A stretch of DNA of 64,000 nt from Isoptericola croceus (GCF_029382255.1 NZ_JARLLG010000002.1:1-64000); one strand, 5' to 3'; shown: positions 9,747 to 19,750, counted from the stretch's first letter. A program made the numbers and translations. Notes: generated by a model not told the origin, from the letters alone.

Positions 9747-9875
9747 CAACCGCCCGAGCAGGGGTGATGGCGACATCCCGGGCACCGGTGCTTCCCTGGC
9801 GTGACGGACGCCACTAGTCTCCTGTGCACGGCGGGGCGCCGGCCCCGTGCGTGCCGGAACGACGAGGAGAAGTAG

Positions 9876-10079
9876 ATGGCCCAGGGCACCGTCAAGTGGT
9901 TCAACGCCGAGAAGGGGTACGGCTTCGTGACGCCGGCCGACGGCGGACAGGACCTGTTCGTCCACTTCAGCTCGATCCAGGCCGACGGGTACCGCAGCCT
10001 CGACGAGGGGCAGCAGGTGGAGTTCGAGGTCGGCCAGGGCCAGAAGGGCCCGCAGGCGGAGCAGGTCCGCCCGCTCTGA
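9876..10079 (+). CDS. cspA: Cold-shock protein CspA family
   Basis: 67-aa nucleic-acid chaperone that keeps RNA single-stranded. RNP1 is KGYGFVTP and RNP2 is DLFVHFSSI, inside the start [14 protein letters not shown]. One OB-fold with no extension, the normal size. ACGAGGAGAAGT upstream gives a strong ribosome-binding site for the ATG at 9876. A long hairpin follows, so it is probably monocistronic. Confidence 0.97.
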   Translation: MAQGTVKWFNAEKGYGFVTPADGGQDLFVHFSSIQADGYRSLDEGQQVEFEVGQGQKGPQAEQVRPL

Positions 10080-10107
10080 TCGAGCTGGTCTGACAGTGCA
10101 GCGTCGG

Positions 10108-10158
10108 CGAGGGCCGGCGTCCGACGGCGCACGGCTGCGTCGAGGACGCCGGCCCTCG
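10108..10158 (+). terminator. Hairpin terminator after cspA
   Basis: CGAGGGCCGGCGTCC (10108-10122) pairs perfectly with 10144-10158; loop 21 bases. It lies 29 bases after the cspA stop and upstream of the groEL regulatory region. Confidence 0.65.
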
Positions 10159-10216
10159 TCGTGTCCGGGGTTGCCCCGTCCGGGTCTGCGGCCGGTGTGC
10201 GCCGGTGGCGAACGTC

Positions 10217-10242
10217 TTGCACTCTCGGGTCGAGAGTGCCAA
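10217..10242 (+). promoter_or_regulatory. CIRCE element 1 overlapping the groEL promoter
   Basis: TTGCACTC, 9-base spacer, GAGTGCCAA: an HrcA operator (consensus TTAGCACTC-N9-GAGTGCTAA). It also supplies a -35 (TTGCAC, 10217-10222), and AATAAT (10241-10246) can serve as the -10 with an 18-base spacer, so HrcA binding would block RNA polymerase directly. Confidence 0.85.
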
Positions 10243-10249
10243 TAATGGG

Positions 10250-10276
10250 TTAGCACTCTCGGCTGTCGAGTGACAG
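10250..10276 (+). promoter_or_regulatory. CIRCE element 2 upstream of groEL
   Basis: TTAGCACTC, 9-base spacer, GAGTG followed by ACAG: left arm matches the HrcA consensus exactly, the right arm is degenerate at its end. Located just downstream of the proposed -10, where it would lie in the 5' untranslated region. Two CIRCE sites imply tight heat-shock control. The 324-base gap between cspA and groEL is filled by the terminator, these two sites and about 125 bases of leader with nothing else recognisable. Confidence 0.85.
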
Positions 10277-10325
10277 CAGAGGTGAACCACCTCGGTCGAA
10301 AGGTGAGGCGCGCCCACGCCCGTGA

Positions 10326-12032
<1,707 letters not shown>

Positions 12033-12070
12033 TCCACGCTCGCTCGGCGCGGTAGCCCGCGCCACTAGCA

Positions 12071-12127
12071 CGACGACGGCCGGCCGTCCGGGGAGATCCC
12101 TCCCGGGGCGGCCGGCCGTTTCGTCGT
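12071..12127 (+). terminator. Long hairpin terminator after groEL
   Basis: CGACGACGGCCGGCCG on the left matches CGGCCGGCCG-TT-TCGTCG on the right, with the inner bases (GGGAG/CTCCC) also paired, starting 39 bases after the groEL stop. Confidence 0.7.
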
Positions 12128-12149
12128 CGCGGCGGCCTGCGCCGCTGTT

Positions 12150-12221
12150 GCTGTGGGCGCGATCTCTGGGTCCGAAATGCGGCTGTATCGGGCATAGCGG
12201 GCCAAGAATCGCGCCCACAAC
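12150..12221. repeat. 72-nt palindromic repeat, copy B
   Basis: Starts GCTGTGGGCGCGATCTCTGG and ends with GCCAAGAATCGCGCCCACAAC-type sequence. It shares the outer arms of copies A, C and D and is 72 nt long. It lies between the groEL terminator and the MerR-type operator of the next operon. Confidence 0.82.
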
Positions 12222-12223
12222 AC

Positions 12224-12262
12224 TTGACCCTGCACCGCGGTGCAGGGTCGATGGTGTTCGCA
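12224..12262 (+). promoter_or_regulatory. MerR-type promoter/operator with a 24-bp perfect palindrome
   Basis: TTGACC (12224-12229) is a good -35. A 24-bp perfect palindrome (12226-12249; left half GACCCTGCACCG) fills the space to a -10-like GATGGT (12250-12255), a 20-bp spacer. The ATG at 12262 lies 7 bases after that -10, so the message is probably leaderless. Over-long spacers filled by a palindrome are the hallmark of MerR-family activated promoters; the MerR gene at 12706 is the likely regulator. Confidence 0.7.
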
Positions 12263-12696
12263 TGACTCCGACCGGCGCACTGCGCATCGTGCGGCTCTCC
12301 GCCGCCTACGACCTGCTCGTCACGGCTCCGTTCGCCCTGCCCTGGACGGCCGCCCTCGTCCTGAGCGGGCTGGCAGGAGCCCACGCCACCCTGGGGCTCG
12401 GCGGTGCGGCACCGGACCCGGGGGACGTGTTCGTCCTGCTCTTCGCCAGCCTGACGGGCAGCGTCGTGACGGTGTGGGCGCTCGTGCGCCTCTGGCGGCC
12501 GAGCCTCGCGCTGGGGCTCGCGGACTCCGTGGCGCGTGCGTTGTTCGCTCTCGCGATGGTGGTGGCCCTGGCCTCTGGCGCATCGACGGTCGTGGTCGGG
12601 TTCCTGGTACCCGAGATCCTCTGGGGTGTGGTGCAGGCCGGCGCGGTGCTCCGTGCGTGGCGCCGGGCACCCATGCTCGAGCCGGTCCGCGCCTAG
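12262..12696 (+). CDS. Small membrane protein, first gene of a MerR-controlled operon
   Basis: 144 aa, not recognised. It has four hydrophobic segments (about residues 15-38, 55-75, 85-108 and 110-130) and a basic C-terminal tail, so it is an integral membrane protein of the DoxX-like size class, but I see no DoxX motif. No ribosome-binding site precedes the ATG; the start is set by the leaderless promoter geometry. The merR gene starts 9 bases after its stop, so both are one operon. A likely role is response to the MerR ligand (a toxic or oxidising compound), which is inference. Confidence 0.7.
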   Translation: MTPTGALRIVRLSAAYDLLVTAPFALPWTAALVLSGLAGAHATLGLGGAAPDPGDVFVLLFASLTGSVVTVWALVRLWRPSLALGLADSVARALFALAMVVALASGASTVVVGFLVPEILWGVVQAGAVLRAWRRAPMLEPVRA

Positions 12697-12705
12697 GCTG
12701 GCGTC

Positions 12706-13098
12706 GTGCTGATCTCGGAGCTCGCCGGCCGGTCCGGTGTCAAGGTGTCCACGGTGCGCTACTACGAGCGACGTGAGCTGCTCCCGGACCCGCGCGCGGA
12801 CAGCGACGGGTACCGGTGGTACACGGACGAGGACGTCCGGCGCATCCGGTTCCTGCGGCGTGGACAGGAGCTCGGGTTCCGGCTGGGCGAGCTGGCCGTG
12901 CTCGTCGAGATGTCCGACGACGCGCGCAGCAGAGCGCTGGTGACCCCGGAGATCCGGGCCCGCGCCAGGGAGAAGCTGGCCGAGATCGACGAACGCATCG
13001 CCGACCTGCGCAGGATGCGTACCGCCCTCGACGACGTGCTCTCCGCCCGGGACGTGGATCCGGCCGTCCCGTGCCCGATCGTGGGCGCGCTCGCCTGA
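12706..13098 (+). CDS. MerR-family transcriptional regulator
   Basis: 130 aa. The N-terminal winged helix starts LISELAGRSGVKVSTVRYYE, with the MerR wing motif DGYRWYTDEDVRRI, followed by the long dimerisation helix (about 75-112). The short C-terminal tail has a single Cys in the sequence VPCPIVGAL; the same tail is common in this subfamily and does not by itself prove metal binding. It is the second gene of an operon driven by the palindrome at 12226-12249, so autoregulation is likely. GTG start at 12706. Confidence 0.9.
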   Translation: MLISELAGRSGVKVSTVRYYERRELLPDPRADSDGYRWYTDEDVRRIRFLRRGQELGFRLGELAVLVEMSDDARSRALVTPEIRARAREKLAEIDERIADLRRMRTALDDVLSARDVDPAVPCPIVGALA

Positions 13099-13110
13099 CG
13101 CTCGGCAGGT

Positions 13111-13183
13111 GTTGTGGGCGTGATTTCTGGCCCGATTCGTCCTCTGAAAGGGGGCAAACCGGGCCAGAAATCACGCCCACAAC
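13111..13183. repeat. 73-nt palindromic repeat, copy C (perfect hairpin)
   Basis: Best-preserved copy: with three flanking bases each side the arms are 27 bp and perfectly complementary (13108-13134 with 13160-13186; left arm includes GTTGTGGGCGTGATTTCTGG), loop 25 bases. It lies between the convergent merR and WXG100 genes and could also act as a two-way terminator. Confidence 0.88.
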
Positions 13184-13195
13184 ACCCGGGGCGGG

Positions 13196-13483
13196 TCAGC
13201 GGGCGAAGAGGCGGGTCGCTTGGCTCTCGGCGTCGGCGTACGTGGCCGACGCGGACTGCAGCGCCGCCGTCACCGAGTCCAGGGCCGTCTCGACCTGCGT
13301 CTGCGCGGACTGCCACTGGCTCATGACGCCTGCGAACGACGTCGCCGCGCTGCCGTGCCAGCTGGCCTGCAGGTCCTGCAGGTGCCGCATCATCGCCCCG
13401 ACCTCGGACCGGATGGCTCCCACGGAACCGTTCACGGCGGCGCTCGCCTGCGCCACCCGTTCGCTGTCGACCTCGTACCGCAT
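13196..13483 (-). CDS. WXG100-family type VII secretion target (EsxA-like)
   Basis: 95 aa, the standard size. A central W-x-G motif (SWHG, residues 42-45) joins two predicted helices in a helical hairpin, as in EsxA/EsxB. The C-terminal helix ends with YADAESQATRLF, matching the YxxxD/E secretion signal pattern. No EccC ATPase or partner Esx gene lies nearby, so the secretion apparatus must be elsewhere; this orphan may form a homodimer. GGAGGAGACAG upstream is a strong ribosome-binding site. Confidence 0.88.
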   Translation of the reverse strand: MRYEVDSERVAQASAAVNGSVGAIRSEVGAMMRHLQDLQASWHGSAATSFAGVMSQWQSAQTQVETALDSVTAALQSASATYADAESQATRLFAR

Positions 13484-13620
13484 GGCTGTCTCCTCCGTCG
13501 TCCTCCCGGTGGACCGGGCTGAGCACGACGGTAGGCGCGAGCGGGGACGGTGCGCCGTCGTCGTCCACAGCCTGTGGACGGAGCGCTACCTCGTGCGGGT
13601 CCGGGCGGACTCGCAGACCG

Positions 13621-14349
13621 TCACTGGCGAGCGGGGCCCGCCGTCGCCTCCTCGCCGAGCCGACGGCGTTCCTTGACCAGCCGGTGCAGCTCGGCATCGA
13701 GGTTCTGCCTCGCCGGCTCTTCCCACGTCGCCCCGAGCGGGCTCACGTAGAGCGGCGAGCGGCCCAGCAGCTTGCCGAGGACCTTGATGCGGGCGTCGAG
13801 GTAGTCCGAGAGCGGGATGTGGGCGTACTCGGCCCGGATCGCGGCGACGTACTCCTTGTAGCGCTGCGGCTCGGCGGCGAGCATCCCCAGGTCGGCATCG
13901 TTGAGCACCGCCGAGTCGAAGTCGCCGGGCACGGCCTTGTGGCGGGCGAGGGTGTCGACGAGCTCCCCGACCCGGGCCGCCGCCTTGGCGGGCACCCCGA
14001 GGTCCGCGAGCTGGGAGCGTGCCAGCTCCGCGCTGAGGGTGGTCTGCTCGCCGCCGCGCGTCGCGTAGGCGATCTTGCGGTCCGCGTCGAAGATCGCTCC
14101 GTGGTACCAGGCGGCGAGCCGGACGAGGTCGGGCTCGTGCGTCTCGTGGGCGAGCTCGTCGACCCGGTGCAGGACGGCGGCCAGGTGGCGGAGGTTGTGG
14201 AAGTGGCGGTCGGCCTCGGACCAGCGCTCGATGAGCTCTTCGCCCACGGCGCGTACCGCCTCCTCGGATGCTGTGGCACCCGCCCCCCGGCAGGTGCGGA
14301 CGAACGCCGAGAGGAACCACTGCGGCGCGTCGGCGCTGTGGACGCCCAT
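13621..14349 (-). CDS. HD-superfamily-like metal-dependent phosphohydrolase
   Basis: About 242 aa. Conserved segments of the COG4339-type predicted HD hydrolases are visible: WSEADRHFHNLRHLAAVL (His pair), AAWYHGAIFDAD (HD-like) and FDSAVLNDADLGMLA. The substrate is unknown. A longer frame begins with GTG at 14457, whose GTGA overlaps the stop of the histidine kinase gene, so translational coupling is possible; I prefer ATG 14349 because the first 36 residues of the longer version look non-conserved. Between the two lies an inverted repeat (CCTGTCAGC at 14390 and GCTGACAGG at 14441). Confidence 0.75.
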   Translation of the reverse strand: MGVHSADAPQWFLSAFVRTCRGAGATASEEAVRAVGEELIERWSEADRHFHNLRHLAAVLHRVDELAHETHEPDLVRLAAWYHGAIFDADRKIAYATRGGEQTTLSAELARSQLADLGVPAKAAARVGELVDTLARHKAVPGDFDSAVLNDADLGMLAAEPQRYKEYVAAIRAEYAHIPLSDYLDARIKVLGKLLGRSPLYVSPLGATWEEPARQNLDAELHRLVKERRRLGEEATAGPARQ

Positions 14350-14453
14350 CGCTATCAAGACCTTCGCTTCGAGGATCGTGCTCTGCCTTCCTGTCAGCGT
14401 ACGACTGCCGGCCGACACTCGTCTCCGGTGCGCCGGCCCGGCTGACAGGGCCG

Positions 14454-16091
14454 TCACGCAGCGTAGCCGTCGGCAGGCGGCAGGAGAACCCGGACGGTCA
14501 GTCCGCCGCCCGGAGTCTCGGCCACCGACGCATGCCCGCCGTGCGCGCCGAGGATCGCCGCCACGATCGCCAGCCCCAGCCCGGACCCGCCCGACTCGCG
14601 GTTGCGCGAGGAGTCGGCACGGTAGAAGCGTTCGAAGATGCGGCCGGCCTGCTCCTCCGAGACGCCCGGCCCGTGGTCCCGCACCTCGACGGCGACGCCG
14701 CCGGGCACCGTGCCGAGCGCGAGCTCGGCCGGCGACCCGGCCGGCGTGTGCCGCGCGACGTTGCCCACCAGGTTCGTCAGGACCTGCCGGATCCTGTCGG
14801 CGTCCCCGATGGTACGCAGGGCCGACGGCGGGGCCTCTCCGGTCCGCAGCCCCGTCAACGAGACGGTGCGGGTCGGGTCGAGGGCGTGCAGGTCCTGGGC
14901 GGTGTCGCGGGCGAGCGCCATGAGATCGACCACCTCGTGCCGCATCGGGCGACCCTCGTCCAGCCGGGCGAGCACCAGCAGGTCGTTGACGAGCGCGCCC
15001 ATGCGGCGCGCCGAGTCCTCGATGCGGACCATCGTGTCCTCGACCTTGTCCTCCGTGTCGAGCGCGCCCATCCGGTAGAGCTCGCCGTACCCCCGGACGG
15101 TCGCCAGCGGGGTGCGCAGCTCGTGGCTCGCGTCGGAGACGAAGCGCCGCATGCGCTGCTCGGAGGCCTCCTGCACGGCGAACGCCGACTCGATCTGCGT
15201 CAGCATCGCGTTCAGCGAGCGCGACAGCGAGCCGACCTCCGTCGAGGGCGGCTGCTCGGGCACCCGGCGGGACAGGTCGCCCTCCGCGATGGCGGCGGCC
15301 GTGGCCTCGATCCGGCGCAGCGGCCGCAGCGAGTGCTGCACGAGCCAGAGGGCGAGCGCGCCGCCAAGCAGCACGATCCCGAGACCCGACCAGAGCAACG
15401 AGCCGGACAGGTAGGCGGTCGTCTTGTCGACGGCCGCCATCGGCAGTGCGACGTACGCGGCGCCGTCGAGCGTGTTCCCGAAGTCCGGGCTGCAGGGGAT
15501 GGAGACGACGCGCCAGTGCGACGGGTCCGACCCGCCCACCGAGTCGACCGTGAAGGGTTCGAGGCCCCGGTCGACCACGCTGGCCAGCGACTCCTCGGGG
15601 ATCCGTGGTTCACCGTGCGTGGCGAGCGTCTGCGGCCAGCCGATCGCCGACTCGTCGTAGCCGTTGCAGCTCACCAGTGAGACGGCGTAGTCGCTGGGGA
15701 TCCGCGGCCCGGTCTCGTCCGGCGTGCGGACCGTCATCTGGGCGACGTTCTGGGCCGACTGCTTGAGCTGCACGTCGAGCTGGTCGACCAGGTAGTTCGA
15801 GACCACGGTCCGGGTCGCGATCCCCGCGAAGATCATGCCTGCCCCGAGCAGCAGCACGATGATCGCCACCAGCCGGACCCGCAGCGGCACGCGCGCGAAC
15901 CAGCCCCCGCGACGCTCCTGCGTCGTGCCCGGGGCGCGCTCCTGCGCCGTGCCCGGGGCGGGCTCCGTCGGCGTGCCCGACGGCGGCACCTCCGGCGCTG
16001 GAGGGTCCACCGGCCGCTCGTCCACCGGCGGGTCCCCGCTCGGTGCGACGAAGGTCGGCTCACCGCCGTCGAGGTGATCCTGCGACGTCAT
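14454..16091 (-). CDS. Sensor histidine kinase, two-component system
   Basis: 545 aa membrane kinase. A Pro-rich cytoplasmic start (about 1-60) precedes TM1 (about 65-90), an extracytoplasmic sensor region of about 150 residues, TM2 (about 240-262) and a HAMP domain. The phosphoacceptor is in FVSDASHELRTPL with His near residue 323; the ATPase shows the N box NLVGNVARHTPAG, G1 DHGPGVS and G2 GGSGLGLAI. The sensor region holds two Cys (VSCNGY and SIPCSP) that may form a disulfide. Its ATG overlaps the response-regulator stop as ATGA, so the two are coupled. The signal is unknown; domain layout resembles the CutS/TcrY/MprB group. Confidence 0.92.
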   Translation of the reverse strand: MTSQDHLDGGEPTFVAPSGDPPVDERPVDPPAPEVPPSGTPTEPAPGTAQERAPGTTQERRGGWFARVPLRVRLVAIIVLLLGAGMIFAGIATRTVVSNYLVDQLDVQLKQSAQNVAQMTVRTPDETGPRIPSDYAVSLVSCNGYDESAIGWPQTLATHGEPRIPEESLASVVDRGLEPFTVDSVGGSDPSHWRVVSIPCSPDFGNTLDGAAYVALPMAAVDKTTAYLSGSLLWSGLGIVLLGGALALWLVQHSLRPLRRIEATAAAIAEGDLSRRVPEQPPSTEVGSLSRSLNAMLTQIESAFAVQEASEQRMRRFVSDASHELRTPLATVRGYGELYRMGALDTEDKVEDTMVRIEDSARRMGALVNDLLVLARLDEGRPMRHEVVDLMALARDTAQDLHALDPTRTVSLTGLRTGEAPPSALRTIGDADRIRQVLTNLVGNVARHTPAGSPAELALGTVPGGVAVEVRDHGPGVSEEQAGRIFERFYRADSSRNRESGGSGLGLAIVAAILGAHGGHASVAETPGGGLTVRVLLPPADGYAA

Positions 16092-16831
16092 CTCTGCTGG
16101 GCACGCAGGAGGTAGCCGACGCCGCGCTTGGTGTGGATGAGCGGCGGGAGCTCGACGTCCGCGCCGTCCGGCCCGGTGACCTTCACGTGGTCGATCTTGC
16201 GCCGGAGGTAGGAGATGTAGGACTCGACGATGTTCGCGTCGCCGCCCCAGTCGTACTGCCACACGTGGTCGAGGATCTGCGCCTTGGACAGCACACGCCC
16301 GGCGTTGAGCATGAGGTAGCGCAGCAGCTTGAACTCGGTGGGGGACAGCTCGATCTCGACACCGGAGCGGTAGACCTCGTGGCTGTCCTCGTCGAGCTCG
16401 AGGTCGCCCACCCGCAGGACGGCGTCGTCGTCGGGCTCGCCGCCGGTGGTGCGCCGCAGCACCGCACGGATCCGGGCCACGACCTCCTCGAGGCTGAACG
16501 GCTTGGTGACGTAGTCGTCACCGCCGACAGTCAACCCCTGGATCTTGTCCTGGGTGTCGTCGCGGGCGGTGAGGAACAGCACCGGGGTGTGCCGGCCCGT
16601 GGCGCGCATCCGACGGGTGACGGTGAAGCCGTCCATGTCGGGCAGCATGACGTCGAGCACCACCAGGTCCGGCTCCGTGTCGCGGACGAGCTGCAGGGCG
16701 CTCGTGCCGTCGCCGGCTGCGTGGACCTCGAACCCCGCGAAGCGCAGGGACGTGGACAGCAGCTCACGGATGTTGGGCTCGTCGTCGACGACGACGAGCC
16801 GTGCTTCGGGGGCGTCGGAGGATGCGGCCAT
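16088..16831 (-). CDS. OmpR/PhoB-family response regulator
   Basis: 247 aa. Receiver domain (about 12-125) with acidic pocket VVDDEPN, phospho-acceptor Asp60 in LVVLDVMLPDMDG, the Thr in LFLTARD and Lys in DDYVTKPF. The C-terminal winged helix (about 145-240) ends with the typical RRKIDH and TKRGVGYLLR. Upstream of and coupled to the histidine kinase. The 91-bp gap to the divergent membrane-protein gene holds both promoters. ATG 16831 gives the expected length. Confidence 0.95.
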   Translation of the reverse strand: MAASSDAPEARLVVVDDEPNIRELLSTSLRFAGFEVHAAGDGTSALQLVRDTEPDLVVLDVMLPDMDGFTVTRRMRATGRHTPVLFLTARDDTQDKIQGLTVGGDDYVTKPFSLEEVVARIRAVLRRTTGGEPDDDAVLRVGDLELDEDSHEVYRSGVEIELSPTEFKLLRYLMLNAGRVLSKAQILDHVWQYDWGGDANIVESYISYLRRKIDHVKVTGPDGADVELPPLIHTKRGVGYLLRAQQR

Positions 16832-16922
16832 GGGTCCAGTGTGCGCCGGATCTCTGAAAGTTTCCTGGATGTGAACGGCGTACGAGTCGCGGGGCGACGG
16901 GCCGCACCGCAGGATGCGTGGT

Positions 16923-18203
16923 GTGACAGCCGCCATGCCCACCACAGCTCCCACGTCACCGCGAGTCCTCGTGGTGCGGCGGTCGGTCGGCATGGTCCTC
17001 GTCGTCGTCACCGCCCTGCTGGTCGCGGCGTCCTGCGTGGCGGTGTGGGCGCACCGCACGGTGCTCGACACCGACGACTTCATGGACGCCGTCGGGCCGG
17101 CCCTGGACGACCCGGCGTTCTCCGACGCGCTCGCGGACACCCTGACGGAGCAGACCTTGCTGGCGCTCGATCTCGACGCCCGGGTGTCGAACCGGCTCAT
17201 CGAGCTCGACGAGGTGCTCACCCTGACCCTGGTCGACCGGCTCGAGGCCCGGGTGGAGACGGTCGTCGACCGGTTCGTCGCCTCTCAGGCGTTCCGTGAC
17301 CGGATGCCGTCGTTCGTCGAACGTGCCCACCGCGCGGCGATCGGGATCGCTCGCGGAGACGCCGACGAGCACCCCGAGGTGTACCTCACCGACGATGCCC
17401 TCGTGCTCGACACGGCGCCGCTGGTCGCGGAGGCGGTGCGGGAGGCCCTCGGCAGCATCGGTGACATGCTGCCCGGCATCACGCTGCCCGACGCCGTCGC
17501 CCGGGACGGACCCGAGGCGAGGGCGCACCTCAGCGCGATGCTCGGCGCGCAGCTCCCCGAGGGGTTCGGCGAGGTCGTGCTCCTCGACCGGGAGACGTTC
17601 GACCTGCTCCAGGGCACCGTGACGGCCGTGGACCGCGCGGTGTGGGTGCTGGTCGCCGTCACGATGCTGCTGATCGTCGTGACCGTCCTGATCACTCCCG
17701 ACCGCCGGCGTGGCACGGTCCAGCTCGGCACCGGCACCGTGGTGAGCCTGGTGGTCGCCGCGGCGCTCGTCGCCCGGCTCCGCGGACCTGTCGTCGACGT
17801 CGCCCGCACACCTGACGGCGAGCGGGTCGCGGAGGTGCTGTTCGACTCGGCGGTCACGAGTCTCCACGAGATCCTGTGGCTGGTGGGCGCCGTCGCCGCC
17901 GTGGCCGCCGTCGTCGGGGTGATGCTCGGTCGCCCCGCCTGGCTCGAACGGGCCGGGGAGCACCGGCCGTGGGTGCGTGCCGTGACGGGCCAGGACGGCC
18001 GGCTGCCGCACCGGGTCGCCGAGCATGCCGACGCCGTGCGGGTGGTGGCGCTGGCGCTGGCGGTCCTCGTGGTGGTGCTCACGGGGTTCAGCTGGGTCGC
18101 GATCGTGCTGGCGGTGCTGTTCCTCGTGGTCTGCCTGGTGTGCGTCTCGGTCGCGCAGCGCATCGCCGATGTTCCCGGGAGCCGGCGGTCGACACCGACC
18201 TGA
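16923..18203 (+). CDS. Membrane protein with large extracytoplasmic loop
   Basis: About 426 aa, function not recognised. One transmembrane helix near residues 20-45, a long extracytoplasmic part of about 190 residues with repeated short acidic helices, then a cluster of four hydrophobic segments in the C-terminal half (about 240-265, 275-292, 318-340 and 375-415, the last a helical pair). This layout recalls actinobacterial integral membrane proteins often placed next to two-component systems. It is divergent from the response-regulator gene, so it may be a target of that system; this is inference. Start taken at GTG 16923 with GCAGGA 8 bases upstream; ATGs at 16914 and 16935 are alternatives. 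Confidence 0.75.
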   Translation: MTAAMPTTAPTSPRVLVVRRSVGMVLVVVTALLVAASCVAVWAHRTVLDTDDFMDAVGPALDDPAFSDALADTLTEQTLLALDLDARVSNRLIELDEVLTLTLVDRLEARVETVVDRFVASQAFRDRMPSFVERAHRAAIGIARGDADEHPEVYLTDDALVLDTAPLVAEAVREALGSIGDMLPGITLPDAVARDGPEARAHLSAMLGAQLPEGFGEVVLLDRETFDLLQGTVTAVDRAVWVLVAVTMLLIVVTVLITPDRRRGTVQLGTGTVVSLVVAAALVARLRGPVVDVARTPDGERVAEVLFDSAVTSLHEILWLVGAVAAVAAVVGVMLGRPAWLERAGEHRPWVRAVTGQDGRLPHRVAEHADAVRVVALALAVLVVVLTGFSWVAIVLAVLFLVVCLVCVSVAQRIADVPGSRRSTPT

Positions 18204-18207
18204 CCGC

Positions 18208-18233
18208 GGCGCCGGGCCGACCGGCCCGGCGCC
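18208..18233. terminator. Bidirectional terminator between convergent genes
   Basis: GGCGCCGGGCC, 4-base loop, GGCCCGGCGCC: an 11-bp perfect stem between the stop codons of the membrane protein (18203) and the NYN protein (18240). Confidence 0.75.
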
Positions 18234-18239
18234 CACCGG

Positions 18240-18869
18240 TCAGAGGAAGCGCAGCGGGTCGAACTCGTCGATCGGGATGATCCGCACGCGCGGCAGCGGG
18301 CTGGTGAAGGCGTCGACGTCCCCCTCCAGGTCGAAGATCTCCAGCCCTTCCTCGGTCAGCGAGGTGAGCTGGCCGTTGACGAACTCGCGGAAGGCCAGCA
18401 GACCGACCCGGCGGCCGTCGTCGGCCAGCAGCCGCTCGACCTGCGGCAGGAAGTCGCCGTCGTGGCTGGCGAGCAGGACGTCGCCGTCGCGCCCGGCGAT
18501 CGCCTCCAGGGTGCGCTGGATACCGAGGTCGACGACCTTCTCGTCACCCTTCGCCGCCAGGGGGATCGGCCGGTAGCCCATCGCGAGCAGCGCCTGCACG
18601 AACGACATCGGCATCTGGCCGCTGGTCGCGTTGAGGAAGAACAGCGGGACGACGTCGGAGCCCCACACCTTGCTCGCGAACTTCGTGATCCGGTCCCACC
18701 GCGGCCGCTCCTCCGGGTTCGGGCGGCGGTTCAGCACGTTCATGCCGAGCGTGGCGTCGATGTTCTCGCCGTCCACCAGCAGGTACGTGGTGCGGCTCGG
18801 CTCGTTCGGCGACGCCGGGGCGGACGCCGGCGCGGGCGAGGCGGTCGGCGCGGTGAAGGGGGAGACCAT
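18240..18869 (-). CDS. NYN-domain protein (predicted ribonuclease-like)
   Basis: 209 aa. The NYN/PIN-like fold begins at TYLLVDGENID (Asp and Asn/Asp metal ligands), with the second acidic cluster GDEKVVDLGI and third SHDGDFLPQVERL. These conserved acids match the metal site of the NYN family (related to LabA and MARF1), which suggests single-strand RNA or nucleotide cleavage; the substrate is unknown. The first 30 residues are Ala/Pro/Ser-rich. ATG 18869 is preceded by a weak site; an upstream ATG at 18914 is less likely. Confidence 0.85.
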   Translation of the reverse strand: MVSPFTAPTASPAPASAPASPNEPSRTTYLLVDGENIDATLGMNVLNRRPNPEERPRWDRITKFASKVWGSDVVPLFFLNATSGQMPMSFVQALLAMGYRPIPLAAKGDEKVVDLGIQRTLEAIAGRDGDVLLASHDGDFLPQVERLLADDGRRVGLLAFREFVNGQLTSLTEEGLEIFDLEGDVDAFTSPLPRVRIIPIDEFDPLRFL

Positions 18870-18936
18870 GCGCCCAGGGTACGCGGGACGCCGTCGGTCC
18901 GGCGGCCAGGGCATGGACCGGAGCGGCCGGGCGGAG

Positions 18937-18951
18937 TAATCTCAGCGGCCG
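18937..18951 (+). promoter_or_regulatory. Leaderless -10 of the amidotransferase gene
   Basis: TAATCT, 8 bases, then GTG at 18951, without a ribosome-binding site. Confidence 0.45.
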
Positions 18952-19742
18952 TGCCTGAGATCATGATGTCCGACCACCCGCGGGTGACCGTCCTGCAGCA
19001 CAGCTCCGACGTGCCGCTCGACAGGTTCGCCCGGACGTTCACCGCGGCGCGCGTGGTGCGGCTCTTCGCCGGCGACCCGGTGCCCGCGCTCGAGGAGTGC
19101 GGCGACGGGCTCGTCGTCCTCGGCGGGCAGATGAACGCCTACGCGGACGACGACGCGCCATGGCTGCCCGCCGTGCGGTCCCTGCTGGCCCGGGCGGTCG
19201 GTGCCGGGCTGCCGACGCTCGGCATCTGCCTCGGCGCCCAGCTCCTCGCGGTCGCCGGGGGCGGGGCGGTGCAGGTCGCCGCTCCTCCGGGGCGCGAGGC
19301 CGGCGTCGTGGACGTGCACTGGCGTGCCGAGGCGCTGGCCGACCCGGTCCTCGCGCCGCTCGCCCGGGCTGCCGGGGCGACCTGCGAGGAGGACGTCGAC
19401 GGGCCTGCCTGCGTGACCCCGGTGGTCTCCATGCACTCCGACGCCGTCATCGAGCTGCCGCAGGGTGCGCGGTGGCTGGGCTGGTCGGACGCCTACCCCT
19501 ACCAGGCGTTCCGCTGGGGCTCGGCGCTGGGGGTGCAGTTCCACCCCGAGGCGAGCCCGTCCCTGGCCGTGCGGTGGGCGCTCGGGGAGACCGACGTCGA
19601 CACGGCCTCGGTGCACGCCCAGGTCACCGCGCACGACGCCGGGCTGGCGCGGACCGCGGACCTGCTCGCCGGAGCGTTCCTCGAGCAGGTGCGTGCCGCC
19701 GTCGGGCACCCAGTCGAGGTAGCGCTGGGCCAGGCCGGGTAG
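18951..19742 (+). CDS. Class I glutamine amidotransferase (GMP synthase-like)
   Basis: 263 aa, a free-standing GATase1 domain. The nucleophile elbow is GICLGAQLLA with the catalytic Cys; the catalytic His-x-Glu appears in VQFHPEAS near the C-terminal third. No synthase domain is attached, so it either serves an unknown partner or acts on gamma-glutamyl compounds, as described for PuuD-type relatives. Start GTG 18951 is supported by a leaderless promoter; ATGs at 18963 and 18966 are possible. Convergent with pspA. Confidence 0.87.
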   Translation: MPEIMMSDHPRVTVLQHSSDVPLDRFARTFTAARVVRLFAGDPVPALEECGDGLVVLGGQMNAYADDDAPWLPAVRSLLARAVGAGLPTLGICLGAQLLAVAGGGAVQVAAPPGREAGVVDVHWRAEALADPVLAPLARAAGATCEEDVDGPACVTPVVSMHSDAVIELPQGARWLGWSDAYPYQAFRWGSALGVQFHPEASPSLAVRWALGETDVDTASVHAQVTAHDAGLARTADLLAGAFLEQVRAAVGHPVEVALGQAG

Positions 19743-19750
19743 CGCGCCCG

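Noticed and set aside
14390-14457. GTGA overlap as the true start of the HD-like gene
   Set aside because: Kept only as alternative: the additional 36 residues are Arg/Ser-rich and not conserved-looking, and an inverted repeat occupies this stretch.
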